Positions 1-8,062 of a stretch of DNA of 34,550 nt are shown here, piece by piece. How positions within the stretch are numbered: position 1 is the first letter of the stretch; each line of letters begins with the position of its first letter. The notes below the pieces were generated by a model. It searched no databases and was not told where the DNA came from. It saw only the letters and a list, made by a program, of their open reading frames with translations. The position numbers and the translations under genes are program-made. Origin of the DNA: Methylococcaceae bacterium (GTDB taxonomy: Bacteria; Pseudomonadota; Gammaproteobacteria; Methylococcales; Methylomonadaceae); NCBI GenBank assembly GCA_029937975.1, contig JAPYOW010000018.1:1-34550 (forward strand), in the 5' to 3' direction.

Positions 1-344
1 CATGCCAAAAAAATAAAGCCAATAATTATCATATGGTTATTAATTTTTCTTCATGCTACCTATGACAGGATAAACTCGGCATACATACTCCTTATGTCCT
101 CTGCATTATTTTCTTAAATGGCTTTTTTACCGCACTGACTACCGCCAATTCATCTTTCCCGATGTGTTGGATACGCCAATTGCATATTTTTGATGGCTTA
201 CGATGTGGGAAGTCAGCTCTTAGGCAAGCTGAAAGTGAAGTATTTCTACGCGTTAGTGCCAATGTTTTTTAAAATTCGAGTCTGACCCTAACACTAGCAC
301 CCCTAAAACACATCAACCAGCCAGACTCTAAAAACAGTGCTCTA
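1..344. other. Gene-poor stretch downstream of glk; possible mobile-element remnant
   Basis: No convincing gene is present. A short plus-strand frame, about 193-285, ends in codons for KIRV and a stop across the motif TTCGAGTCTGACCCT (275-289). From memory, this motif with its KIRV ending is common beside REP-associated Y1 transposases in gammaproteobacteria, so this may be a decayed remnant; that is inference. On the minus strand an ATG at 32 opens a short hydrophobic frame (MIIIGFIFLA) that runs off the left edge. It could be the start of a membrane-protein gene, but it has no clear ribosome binding site. I see no good terminator for glk here. Confidence 0.3.
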
Positions 345-1331
345 CTAAACTGTCATCCTTGTTGCATAGCCTGCAGCACCCAACAATCCAACTTCCGCAT
401 TCAAACACACTTTAATGGAGAAGCCCTGTAATAGTGATTGAAACGTCCCTTTCGCCAGATAGGCCTGCAAAAAACCGCCCTGCTGAATATGGCATAGGTT
501 TTTTGCTGCTATCCCGCCCGCTATGACTATCCCGCCTTCTGGTAAGCATTTTAATGCCAGGTTTCCTGCTTCAGCACCATATATTTCACAAAACATATCT
601 AATACTTTGACACAAAGCGGGTCATTTCCTGAATGGGCTTGCTGCGCTATCACTGCGGCAGGATCTTCGCTCTTCATGCGAGATTCAATGCGCTGATCAA
701 CAGGGGCATAGTCTATGGCTTTTAAGTACTGATAAATATTAACCAGACCTGCCCCACAAAGCACTTGTTGATAACTGACATGCTCAGGATGTAATTGCAT
801 TAAATGACGTAACAGGCCAATTTCAAGTTCGTTCCTGGGCGCAAAGTCTGTGTGTCCACCTTCCGTAGCCACCACATGATATTTATTATCACTCCATATC
901 ATTAAAGCTTCTCCAAGCCCTGTGCCCGCAGCGATAACGGCTATATTTCCCGGATTTTCTTTCGCATCCGGGTTTAACTCTACAAAGTCATCCCGAGGCA
1001 AGTCCAAAACCCCCCATGCAGTGGCTTCCAGGTCATTTAACAACACGACGACAGAAGCATTCGTTTGCGCAGCGATTTCCTTTCTTTTTAATACCCAGGG
1101 CAGGTTTGTAGTATTACAGTCGCCATCAACAACAGGCCCGGCTACCCCCAGACAGACACTATTGACTATCAAACCTGTTTCGGATGCGAGAAATCTGGCC
1201 AACAGTGTTTCAAAATGCTCAAAATCAGCACTCACAAAGACTTCTTTTTTTACACAAATTAGCTCTGCATTATGCTCATCATAGAGTGCCAGTATGGTTT
1301 TTGTCCCGCCCAAATCGCCCGCTAATATCAC
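345..1331 (-). CDS. glk: Glucokinase (Glk family)
   Basis: This enzyme phosphorylates glucose to glucose-6-phosphate with ATP in the cytoplasm. The 328-residue protein has the bacterial Glk (PF02685) layout and length. The N-terminal phosphate-binding loop is GDLGGTKT (residues 5-12). LNDLEATAWG carries the probable catalytic Asp near residue 100. GTGLGEAL is the second phosphate loop, and EGGHTDFAP is typical of Glk rather than of ROK-family kinases. The start is GTG, and GTGA overlaps the stop of the upstream DUF411 gene by 4 bases, so translation is probably coupled. It is the last gene of a minus-strand run with the DASS carrier, YjbQ and DUF411 genes. The glucokinase assignment is firm; why it sits with these neighbours is unclear. 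Confidence 0.9.
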   Translation of the reverse strand: MILAGDLGGTKTILALYDEHNAELICVKKEVFVSADFEHFETLLARFLASETGLIVNSVCLGVAGPVVDGDCNTTNLPWVLKRKEIAAQTNASVVVLLNDLEATAWGVLDLPRDDFVELNPDAKENPGNIAVIAAGTGLGEALMIWSDNKYHVVATEGGHTDFAPRNELEIGLLRHLMQLHPEHVSYQQVLCGAGLVNIYQYLKAIDYAPVDQRIESRMKSEDPAAVIAQQAHSGNDPLCVKVLDMFCEIYGAEAGNLALKCLPEGGIVIAGGIAAKNLCHIQQGGFLQAYLAKGTFQSLLQGFSIKVCLNAEVGLLGAAGYATRMTV

Positions 1332-1786
1332 TCTTGTCCCTGATAGCTACTAAAAACTTTGTAATTCTTGTCTTTATCGAAGGAAACGACGTTATAAGGG
1401 TCTTTTTTGCCGCCCATTTCCATTCCTGGCGTTCCACTTGGCATGCCAGGCACTGATATGCCTATCACTGCAGGCTTTAGTTTTAGTAATTTTCTTATAT
1501 CTACTGCCGGCACATGGCCTTCAATGACATAGCCATTAACCAATGCGGTATGACAGGAGGCCATGTTTTCTGGAACACCCACTTCATCCTTTTTTGTTTG
1601 CACATCATTGCTGACAAAGTCTTTTACTTTAAAATTATTGTCCTCCAAGTGAGCAATCCACTTGCTACAACAGCCACATTTCGGACTACGGTAGACTTCT
1701 ATTTCAATAGGTGCTTCTGTCTCAGCCACTACGGCGAAACTCAAGCTCAATAAAACAAAAATCATTATTGTTTTTACTCTTTTCAT
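1328..1786 (-). CDS. DUF411 family exported metal-binding protein
   Basis: A 152-residue protein with an N-terminal signal peptide (about residues 1-22, ending near VVAE). The DUF411 domain follows, with the cysteine cluster PKCGCCSKW and, downstream, ASCHTALVNGY and EGHVPA. DUF411 proteins are often linked to copper handling because these conserved Cys and His residues can bind metal; the function of this one is not shown by the sequence. The C-terminal part is Gly/Met-rich (PGMPSGTPGMEMGG), typical of the family and also suggestive of soft-metal binding. I chose the ATG at 1786 because GGAGAG lies just upstream. An earlier ATG at 1798 would overlap the end of yjbQ. The gene overlaps glk by 4 bases. 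Confidence 0.8.
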   Translation of the reverse strand: MKRVKTIMIFVLLSLSFAVVAETEAPIEIEVYRSPKCGCCSKWIAHLEDNNFKVKDFVSNDVQTKKDEVGVPENMASCHTALVNGYVIEGHVPAVDIRKLLKLKPAVIGISVPGMPSGTPGMEMGGKKDPYNVVSFDKDKNYKVFSSYQGQE

Positions 1787-1787
1787 A

Positions 1788-2207
1788 CTACTCTCCATTC
1801 AGGGTTGCTATTATTGTTCTAGTTCCTGCATGATTCCGATGCTCACACAAATAGATACCTTGCCAGATGCCCATCCTTAACTGCCCATCGGAAACAGGGA
1901 TCATTAATTCTCCCCCCAGAACCACAGACTTGATATGTGCTGGCATATCATCACTGCCTTCCAGTACATGCTGATAATAAGGTTCATTCTCTGGAATCGC
2001 CCGATTAAAATAGGCTTCCATATCGCTTCTGACATCCGGGTCTGCATTTTCATTTATCGCTAATGAAGCGGAGGTATGCTGTAAAAATAAGTGCAACAGC
2101 CCCACCTTAAACTGTTGTATTTCTGGAATAGCTTGCATGATTTCATGACTAACCAGATGAAACCCACGTCGCTTCGCTTGTAAGTTAACTTGTTTTTGAA
2201 TCCACAT
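1788..2207 (-). CDS. yjbQ: YjbQ/UPF0047 family protein
   Basis: A 139-residue protein matching the YjbQ (UPF0047) family in length and motifs. These include FLQHTSASL with the conserved His, NENADPDVRSD, and the family signature near the C terminus with LRMGIWQGIYLCEHR. E. coli YjbQ has weak thiamine-phosphate-synthase-like activity, but the physiological role of the family is not settled. The protein is cytoplasmic, with no signal peptide or membrane segment. It starts 11 bases after the stop of the DASS carrier gene and ends directly before the chosen DUF411 start, which indicates one transcript for these genes. Confidence 0.85.
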   Translation of the reverse strand: MWIQKQVNLQAKRRGFHLVSHEIMQAIPEIQQFKVGLLHLFLQHTSASLAINENADPDVRSDMEAYFNRAIPENEPYYQHVLEGSDDMPAHIKSVVLGGELMIPVSDGQLRMGIWQGIYLCEHRNHAGTRTIIATLNGE

Positions 2208-2218
2208 TTATAGCATGC

Positions 2219-3697
2219 CTAAAGCAGAGGAATGATAAAGAAAGTCATTACAGTAATGACTAATATTGCGACGATATTAAGTATAAACCCCGTTTTGACC
2301 ATTTCCAATACCTTAACTTTTCCACTACCAAAAACAATGGCGTTGGGCGGGGTTGCCACTGGGAACATAAAAGCACATGACGCCGAAAATACTGCCGGTA
2401 ACATAAGCCAAACAGGAGGAACTTCTATGACTTTTGCCGTTGAAATTAAAATAGGCATCAGCAGTTGAGTGGTCGCTGTATTTGAAGTTAATTCGGTTAA
2501 CAAATTCATGCCGCCAGAAACTGACAAGATAATTAGCGGCAAGGCCACTGATTTCAGACCCTGCAACTGTCCTGCCAAATACACTGACAAACCACTTTCA
2601 GAGAAGCCATAAGCTAAAGCAAATCCGCCGCCAAACAATAATACAATGGACCAGGGTAATGCGGAAAATACCTGTTGCTCCAGTATTCTGCCAGGCTTTC
2701 TTTTTAAAGGAATAAAAAACAGTAAAGTAGCCATGGTTATGGCCACACTGCCATCATCTATCATACTGCCATAAGGCAAGTAACTCGACCAGCCTTGAAC
2801 AATATATTCCCCACCGACTTTAATCCCTTTACGCGTCACCCAGAGTATGGCCGTGATTATAAAAACCAGTAATACGACTTTCTCTTCAAAACTTATCGCG
2901 CCTAAATGCTTTTTTTCCTGGGCCAGCAATTGTTTTAAATTACCGGCATTCGGTAGGTTTCTTAAATAAAACAAGCCAATAATCAGATAAGCCAGAAGCA
3001 GTAGACTCAAACCAATGGGCACAGCAACCATCATCCATTGCGCAAACCCGATAGATTCCGCACTGACCTGTTGATAAAACTCAGCGAACACTAAATTGGG
3101 AGCTGTCCCTACCAGAGTCATCATCCCTCCGATGGATGCAGAGTAAGCTATGGCCAATAACAAACCCACAGTAAACCGATGCATTTCTGTGCTGGACATG
3201 AATTGTTCACAGCGCTTGATAATCGCCAATGCAATGGGAAGCATCATTAATGTCGTTGCCGTATTGGAGATCCACATTGAAAGCCCTGCTGTTGCCAGCA
3301 TAAAGCCAATCACCAGATGTAAAGGGTGTCCGCCAAACAGGGACAGTATATTCAGTGCGATGCGCTTGTGCAGATTCCAGCGTTGCATCGCCAAAGCAAT
3401 CATGAACCCACCGATCAGTAAAAAAACCGTTGAGTTCATGTATTGTGCTGCGGTGATTTTACTGGAAGCGATGCCTGCCAAAGGAAAAAGCACCAGGGGA
3501 ATCATTGCGGTTGCCGCAAGAGGTATTGCTTCTGTCACCCAAAACACGGACATCATGACCGCAATTGCAGCCATTCGGGTTGTTTGCTGACTGCCGCCGA
3601 TCAGATTCTCTGCCGTGGAGTCATCGCCAATAGTTGTACATACTAAAATAATAATGGGAAAAGCAATGCCAATGACCAAGCCTATTCTTTTTAGCAT
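2219..3697 (-). CDS. DASS/SLC13 family sodium:anion symporter
   Basis: A 492-residue inner-membrane protein with many hydrophobic segments. It carries the two SNT motifs that define DASS carriers and form the sodium/substrate sites: SNTATT at residues 144-149 and SNTATT at 405-410. WVTEAIPL at 53-60 is the usual DASS entry motif, and ATPPNAIVFG lies near the C terminus. Family members import di- or tricarboxylates such as succinate, malate or citrate, or sulfate, with sodium. The substrate cannot be read from the sequence, although the length and twin SNT motifs fit the VcINDY/CitT-like carboxylate branch. It is the first gene of the carrier-yjbQ-DUF411-glk run, 44 bases after hemE. Confidence 0.85.
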   Translation of the reverse strand: MLKRIGLVIGIAFPIIILVCTTIGDDSTAENLIGGSQQTTRMAAIAVMMSVFWVTEAIPLAATAMIPLVLFPLAGIASSKITAAQYMNSTVFLLIGGFMIALAMQRWNLHKRIALNILSLFGGHPLHLVIGFMLATAGLSMWISNTATTLMMLPIALAIIKRCEQFMSSTEMHRFTVGLLLAIAYSASIGGMMTLVGTAPNLVFAEFYQQVSAESIGFAQWMMVAVPIGLSLLLLAYLIIGLFYLRNLPNAGNLKQLLAQEKKHLGAISFEEKVVLLVFIITAILWVTRKGIKVGGEYIVQGWSSYLPYGSMIDDGSVAITMATLLFFIPLKRKPGRILEQQVFSALPWSIVLLFGGGFALAYGFSESGLSVYLAGQLQGLKSVALPLIILSVSGGMNLLTELTSNTATTQLLMPILISTAKVIEVPPVWLMLPAVFSASCAFMFPVATPPNAIVFGSGKVKVLEMVKTGFILNIVAILVITVMTFFIIPLL

Positions 3698-3741
3698 TAC
3701 TTTTACTCATTCCCCAGGAACGGGTATAAATAAATTCGCAC

Positions 3742-4806
3742 TTAGCGATGGTATTCTGGACTGAACTCATGAACGGCATCCACCATCACTTTAACATGCT
3801 CGGGATTGACATCAGGCAATATACCATGCCCCAGATTAAACACATGACCTGAACCCTGGCCATATTTCTGCAAAATAGTTTTAACCTGCTGCCTGATTCT
3901 TTCTGGCTCGGCATAGAGTGATATAGGATCCATATTTCCCTGTAATGCTACTTTGTCACCAACCCGCGCCCGTGCATGGCCAATATCTGTCTGCCAATCC
4001 AGCCCTAAAGCACTGTACCCAGCATCCGCCATCGATTCTAACCACAAGCCACCACCTTTGGTGAAGAACACAGTCGGCACTTCCTGACCATCCACACGGG
4101 TTGTTAATAATGAACGTACCTGTCGCGCATAATGCAAGGAAAACTCAGCATAATCTTCAGTAGAAAGCAGACCGCCCCACGTGTCAAAGACCATGACAGC
4201 TTGTGCACCTGCTGCAATTTGTGCATTCAAGTATGCCGCGACTGACTGCGCAAGCTTATCGAGCATCTGATGCATAACCCGGGGGTTCTGATACATCAGC
4301 CCTTTGACTTTCTGAAAACTTTTACTGCTGCCCCCTTCAACCATATAAGTGGCCAATGTCCAGGGACTGCCAGCAAAGCCAATTAAAGGCACTCTTCCTT
4401 GCAAATTCTTTCTAATCAAACTGACTGCATCAATCACATAGCTTAACTCTGCAGTGGGATCAGGAATGGCTAATTTTTTAACATCACTTTCTGTTCTGAT
4501 CGGGTTGGCAAATTTTGGTCCTTCGCCTTCTACAAAATACAGCCCTAAGCCCATTGCATCAGGAATAGTCAGAATATCTGAAAACAAAATCGCCGCATCA
4601 AAATCAAAACGTTCCAAAGGTTGCAGCGTTACTTCACAAGCCAGTTCGGGATTGGTGCATAAATCCATAAAGCTTCCCGCCTTTGCCCGCGTTGCCTTAT
4701 ATTCTGGCAAATATCGCCCAGCCTGCCTCATCATCCATACAGGTGTTTTATCAACAGGCTGTTTCAGCAAGGATTTAATAAAAATATCATTTTTTAAAGA
4801 AGTCAT
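3742..4806 (-). CDS. hemE: Uroporphyrinogen decarboxylase
   Basis: This enzyme removes the four acetate carboxyl groups of uroporphyrinogen III to make coproporphyrinogen III in heme synthesis. The 354 residues match the usual length. Diagnostic motifs are [12 protein letters not shown] (residues 25-36), FSDIL with the catalytic Asp, [22 protein letters not shown], and [10 protein letters not shown] near the C terminus. The enzyme is cytoplasmic. The ATG lies 3 bases after the damX stop with no obvious Shine-Dalgarno sequence, so translation may depend on coupling to damX. hemE downstream of aroB and damX is a gene order seen in several gammaproteobacteria. Confidence 0.96.
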   Translation of the reverse strand: MTSLKNDIFIKSLLKQPVDKTPVWMMRQAGRYLPEYKATRAKAGSFMDLCTNPELACEVTLQPLERFDFDAAILFSDILTIPDAMGLGLYFVEGEGPKFANPIRTESDVKKLAIPDPTAELSYVIDAVSLIRKNLQGRVPLIGFAGSPWTLATYMVEGGSSKSFQKVKGLMYQNPRVMHQMLDKLAQSVAAYLNAQIAAGAQAVMVFDTWGGLLSTEDYAEFSLHYARQVRSLLTTRVDGQEVPTVFFTKGGGLWLESMADAGYSALGLDWQTDIGHARARVGDKVALQGNMDPISLYAEPERIRQQVKTILQKYGQGSGHVFNLGHGILPDVNPEHVKVMVDAVHEFSPEYHR

Positions 4807-4809
4807 ACA

Positions 4810-6393
4810 CTATTGTTTATTATTTATACTTTTTTGTAATCCGCTAAAACGTCTTACCCATGATTTTCTATACTTTACAGGTAAGGATTTCATTTCTTCA
4901 GCTGCTGTTTCAAACAGCTCATATGAACCATAAACCAAAACAAACAGCCTTTTTCCGAGCCTGTTTATTTTGAAATACCTAAGTTCATCTTGCAAACTTT
5001 TATTGTGGTTAACAAAGTCGAGTACTGACTGGCGCCGGGATAAAACCATCAGCTGTATTGTATATTGTTTTTCTGCTTGCTCTAAAACCCATTCACTATC
5101 ATCCACTAAAATGGCATCCATCGGTGACTGGCTGTTAACCGTGCGGCTATGAATTGTGTTTTCATCCTTGCTGATATTCACTGCTTTTTTAACAGCGAGA
5201 ACCTCATCCGGCACTTTGCGTACTTTAAGCGAGCTTATTCCAATTGCCTGAATGCTGGCCGGGGGTTCGGTGTCTGCAGCTTTTATAACAACATTGGCTG
5301 CTTTACTAGCCTTTGTAGTGTTAATTTCACGTAAGGGCTGTTTTTTCAACCCTGGCTGATCAAGCAAAATAGCCTCTGGGGCTTGCTCTTTTTCATGGCT
5401 TGCAACGGACTCCAGTGCGCTGACAGGTATCCTGCTTAAAGCAGGGTCATTCACCTTCTGTTTTATCGCTGATACAAGCCCAAGCGCTGCTGTACTTGAT
5501 TGTAGCACGGGGGCTAAAATCTCAAGCTCGCCAGCATTAGATAAGACAAGCCCTGCATCGACTTCACCCTGCTTACTGATTTCGTCAGTATCATTCAGTC
5601 TAAAAAAAACCATCCCGACGGTGATGAGCACCGCTAAAAAAACGCCCCTACCCCATTTAAACCCATGCTCTGTCGTATTATTAGATAATGCGGCTAACTC
5701 AGTCATTAATTTTCCCGGGTTACCCTGGGTTTTTTGATACAGCCTAGCAATCATGCGCTCATTAATGGCATTGAATGCAACAATGGCTTTCGGCTGTCGC
5801 GATAACTGCTGTAAAAAAACCTCACATTGATTTTGCGTTAATGCGGGCATCTCAATAAAATGACAATCATCAATGGCTTGATCCGACTGCGTCTTTATCT
5901 GTAATTCATCATGCGTTAACGAAAACACCAGTCTGATACTCGGGCTGATACGTGCATCCTGAACCAGTGCTGAAATCAGCCCCGGGACCAGCTGACCTGC
6001 CCGCTCAACCAAAATCACCAGCTTTTGATTCTGCCGTTCCAGATCAGATAATATGGTGGAAAATGCCTGGTTTTCAGAGGTTTCAACACCTTGCCTGACA
6101 AAATATCTGATCTGACCCTGAATACTTTCAAAACTTAAGCCGGATGTCGCCTTAATCGTTAATATCAGCCAGACATCCTGTTTACGCTGTTTTAATGCTG
6201 TCAACAAGGTGGTTTTACCGATCCCCTGAGGCCCGCAGATCACTAATGACTGTCTGAGATTGGCCAGCAAATGAATTAACAAATCCAGTTTTTGAGCACG
6301 CTCCAGAGTTATCAGCGCCAGCTCTGCTGACTTTGTCGTGGCAGGGGAGTCACTATGTCTCAGCTGAAAAGAAAATGCCTCATGCTCGTCCAT
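4810..6393 (-). CDS. damX: DamX-like AAA-ATPase/SPOR cell-division protein
   Basis: A 527-residue membrane protein in the position of E. coli damX, directly after aroB. Residues about 25-235 form an ExeA-like AAA ATPase domain with Walker [10 protein letters not shown] (54-62) and a Walker B-like strand LVILVE (125-130). One transmembrane helix follows (about 248-265). A long low-complexity periplasmic linker leads to a C-terminal SPOR domain (about 443-520), starting at [17 protein letters not shown] domains bind denuded septal glycan, so a septal role is likely. E. coli DamX has no working ATPase domain, whereas this one keeps its P-loop. The start ATG lies inside the last codons of aroB (14-base overlap). 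Confidence 0.85.
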   Translation of the reverse strand: MDEHEAFSFQLRHSDSPATTKSAELALITLERAQKLDLLIHLLANLRQSLVICGPQGIGKTTLLTALKQRKQDVWLILTIKATSGLSFESIQGQIRYFVRQGVETSENQAFSTILSDLERQNQKLVILVERAGQLVPGLISALVQDARISPSIRLVFSLTHDELQIKTQSDQAIDDCHFIEMPALTQNQCEVFLQQLSRQPKAIVAFNAINERMIARLYQKTQGNPGKLMTELAALSNNTTEHGFKWGRGVFLAVLITVGMVFFRLNDTDEISKQGEVDAGLVLSNAGELEILAPVLQSSTAALGLVSAIKQKVNDPALSRIPVSALESVASHEKEQAPEAILLDQPGLKKQPLREINTTKASKAANVVIKAADTEPPASIQAIGISSLKVRKVPDEVLAVKKAVNISKDENTIHSRTVNSQSPMDAILVDDSEWVLEQAEKQYTIQLMVLSRRQSVLDFVNHNKSLQDELRYFKINRLGKRLFVLVYGSYELFETAAEEMKSLPVKYRKSWVRRFSGLQKSINNKQ

Positions 6394-7462
6394 AGTCTTT
6401 TAAAGTCTGTTCCAAAAGCGCCAGATCGACACTGATCGGGAGTGCAGCTTTGCCTATTGCTTCTAATAGAATAACTCTTATTTGTCCATCCACATTTTTC
6501 TTGTCTACCGACATTAAATCAACAAACTGAGCTACCTGCATTTCTTTGGGAGGGCAAACAGGCAGATTGGCCTGTTTCAATAAGGCAATAATCCTGTCAA
6601 CATCCTGGGCTGAAATCCAGCCCATTCTATGGGATAAATCAGCCGCATAACACATGCCAATAGCAACGGCTTCTCCATGCAGATACACGCCATAGCCCAT
6701 CCCTGTTTCTATGGCATGACCAAAGGTATGTCCCAGGTTTAAAATGGCCCTAATACCTGACTCAAACTCATCTTCAGCCACAATCTCTGCTTTGTTAATA
6801 CATGAACGTTCTATGACATACGCGAGTGCCGACTTATCTCTGGCAAGCAATAAAGCCATATTTTGTTCCAGCCATGCAAATAATGCCGGATCACGAATCA
6901 AGCCATATTTAATAATTTCTGCAATACCGGCGACCAACTGCCTATCGTCCAGGGTATCCAGAACATCAATATCAGCGATCACACATTGTGGCTGGTAAAA
7001 CGCCCCGATCATATTCTTGCCTAAGGGATGATTAACGCCTGTTTTTCCGCCGACAGATGAATCCACTTGAGCGAGCACGGTGGTCGGTATTTGTATAAAA
7101 GGGATACCCCGTTGATAACAGGCCGCGGCAAAACCACCCATATCGCCAATCACACCACCCCCTAAAGCCAGTAAGCAGGCATTACGACTGTACTTTTTTT
7201 CCAGTAATTGATCAAAAATTTTTGTCAGATATTCCAAACTCTTATATTGCTCACCATCGGGAAGCGTTATTGTTTCAATCTGACATTCACTTAAGCTGTC
7301 TATAACCCGTTGGAGGTATAAAGGAGCAACCGTAGTATTAGTTACAATGAATACTTGTTTGGATTTAATATGCTTTTGTAATAAAGCCGGATGCCCCAAC
7401 AAATTGGAACCAATATAAATAGGATACGATTTTTCGCCTAACTCAACACGCAACTCTTTCAT
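6380..7462 (-). CDS. aroB: 3-dehydroquinate synthase
   Basis: Second step of the shikimate pathway: it converts DAHP to 3-dehydroquinate with NAD and a divalent metal. The 360 residues match the family length. Motifs include DGEQYKS, the NAD-binding [11 protein letters not shown], and [20 protein letters not shown]. The metal ligands lie in AEIIKYGLI (Glu), NLGHTFGHA (His) and [10 protein letters not shown] (His). The start ATG is preceded by AAGATAAGAA. It lies 9 bases after aroK and overlaps damX by 14 bases, so aroK-aroB-damX form one translational unit. Confidence 0.97.
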   Translation of the reverse strand: MKELRVELGEKSYPIYIGSNLLGHPALLQKHIKSKQVFIVTNTTVAPLYLQRVIDSLSECQIETITLPDGEQYKSLEYLTKIFDQLLEKKYSRNACLLALGGGVIGDMGGFAAACYQRGIPFIQIPTTVLAQVDSSVGGKTGVNHPLGKNMIGAFYQPQCVIADIDVLDTLDDRQLVAGIAEIIKYGLIRDPALFAWLEQNMALLLARDKSALAYVIERSCINKAEIVAEDEFESGIRAILNLGHTFGHAIETGMGYGVYLHGEAVAIGMCYAADLSHRMGWISAQDVDRIIALLKQANLPVCPPKEMQVAQFVDLMSVDKKNVDGQIRVILLEAIGKAALPISVDLALLEQTLKDYGRA

Positions 7463-7471
7463 TTCTTATCT

Positions 7472-7990
7472 TCAAGCTGATTGATATTCATGTAAAATTT
7501 TTTGCACCACTGTTTTACTCTGCATGGCACTGGTTTCTATTTTAAAATCTGCACAGGATAAATAAAACGCCTCTCTTTCTGCCAGCAAGCTTTCCATGGT
7601 TTTTCGGGGATCATCAGTATGCAACAGAGGTCTTTGGGTATCTCTTTGGGTACGTTGCAATATCTTGTCAATAGAACATTGTAAATACACAACAAAACCA
7701 TTTTCCTTTAAAACCTGACGATTCGCTTCTTTCAGAATGACACCGCCTCCAGTGGCCAAGACAATCCCATTAATCTGCGTCAACTCCTGGACCATCTTTT
7801 GTTCACGCATTCGAAAGCCTTTTTCTCCCTCGTATTCAAAAATAGTGGGAATATCCACCCCTGTTTGCTCCTCAATTGCTTTATCACTGTCATAAAAAGG
7901 CAGTTGTAGTGCTTTAGCCAGTTGTCGTCCTATCGTGGTTTTACCCGCGCCCATCAGGCCAATTAAATAAATATTTTCTGCTGTCTTCAT
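7472..7990 (-). CDS. aroK: Shikimate kinase
   Basis: Phosphorylates shikimate at the 3-hydroxyl with ATP. The 172-residue protein has Walker A GLMGAGKT (11-18), substrate-binding DSD (34-36), Arg60 in KGFRMRE, GGG in ATGGGVIL, and the lid arginines in RTQRDTQRPLL. It matches AroK/AroL length and lacks membrane segments. The start ATG has no clear Shine-Dalgarno sequence and is directly preceded by a small inverted repeat (7992-8006). A strong terminator hairpin lies just upstream, between pilQ and aroK. Confidence 0.96.
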   Translation of the reverse strand: MKTAENIYLIGLMGAGKTTIGRQLAKALQLPFYDSDKAIEEQTGVDIPTIFEYEGEKGFRMREQKMVQELTQINGIVLATGGGVILKEANRQVLKENGFVVYLQCSIDKILQRTQRDTQRPLLHTDDPRKTMESLLAEREAFYLSCADFKIETSAMQSKTVVQKILHEYQSA

Positions 7991-7991
7991 T

Positions 7992-8006
7992 ATTTACCAA
8001 GTAAAT
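7992..8006 (-). promoter_or_regulatory. Small hairpin abutting the aroK start codon
   Basis: ATTTAC and GTAAAT form a perfect 6-bp inverted repeat with a 3-base loop, ending one base before the aroK ATG. In RNA it would cover the place where a ribosome binding site should be. Stability is low (A/U rich), so any effect on translation is inference. Confidence 0.35.
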
Positions 8007-8015
8007 TAAAAGCAA

Positions 8016-8046
8016 TAAAAAAGGGGCATATTATGCCCTTTTTTTA
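8016..8046. terminator. Bidirectional rho-independent terminator after pilQ
   Basis: A GC-rich core (GGGGCATA/TATGCCC) is flanked by A tracts on the left and T tracts on the right, so the stem is followed by a run of U in both directions. On the minus strand it closes the pilMNOPQ transcript, 17 bases past the pilQ stop, and lies only about 26 bases before the aroK start. Confidence 0.85.
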
Positions 8047-8062
8047 GTTTTTTTGTCGTTTG

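Noticed and set aside
1-32. Truncated minus-strand gene starting MIIIGFIFLA
   Set aside because: Only ten codons are visible and no ribosome binding site is present, so it is not listed as a gene.
3150-3590. Plus-strand 146-residue frame
   Set aside because: Antisense to the DASS carrier; its composition mirrors codons of membrane helices and no domain is recognisable.
4454-4933. Plus-strand 159-residue frame
   Set aside because: Antisense across hemE and the end of damX, with no recognisable domain.
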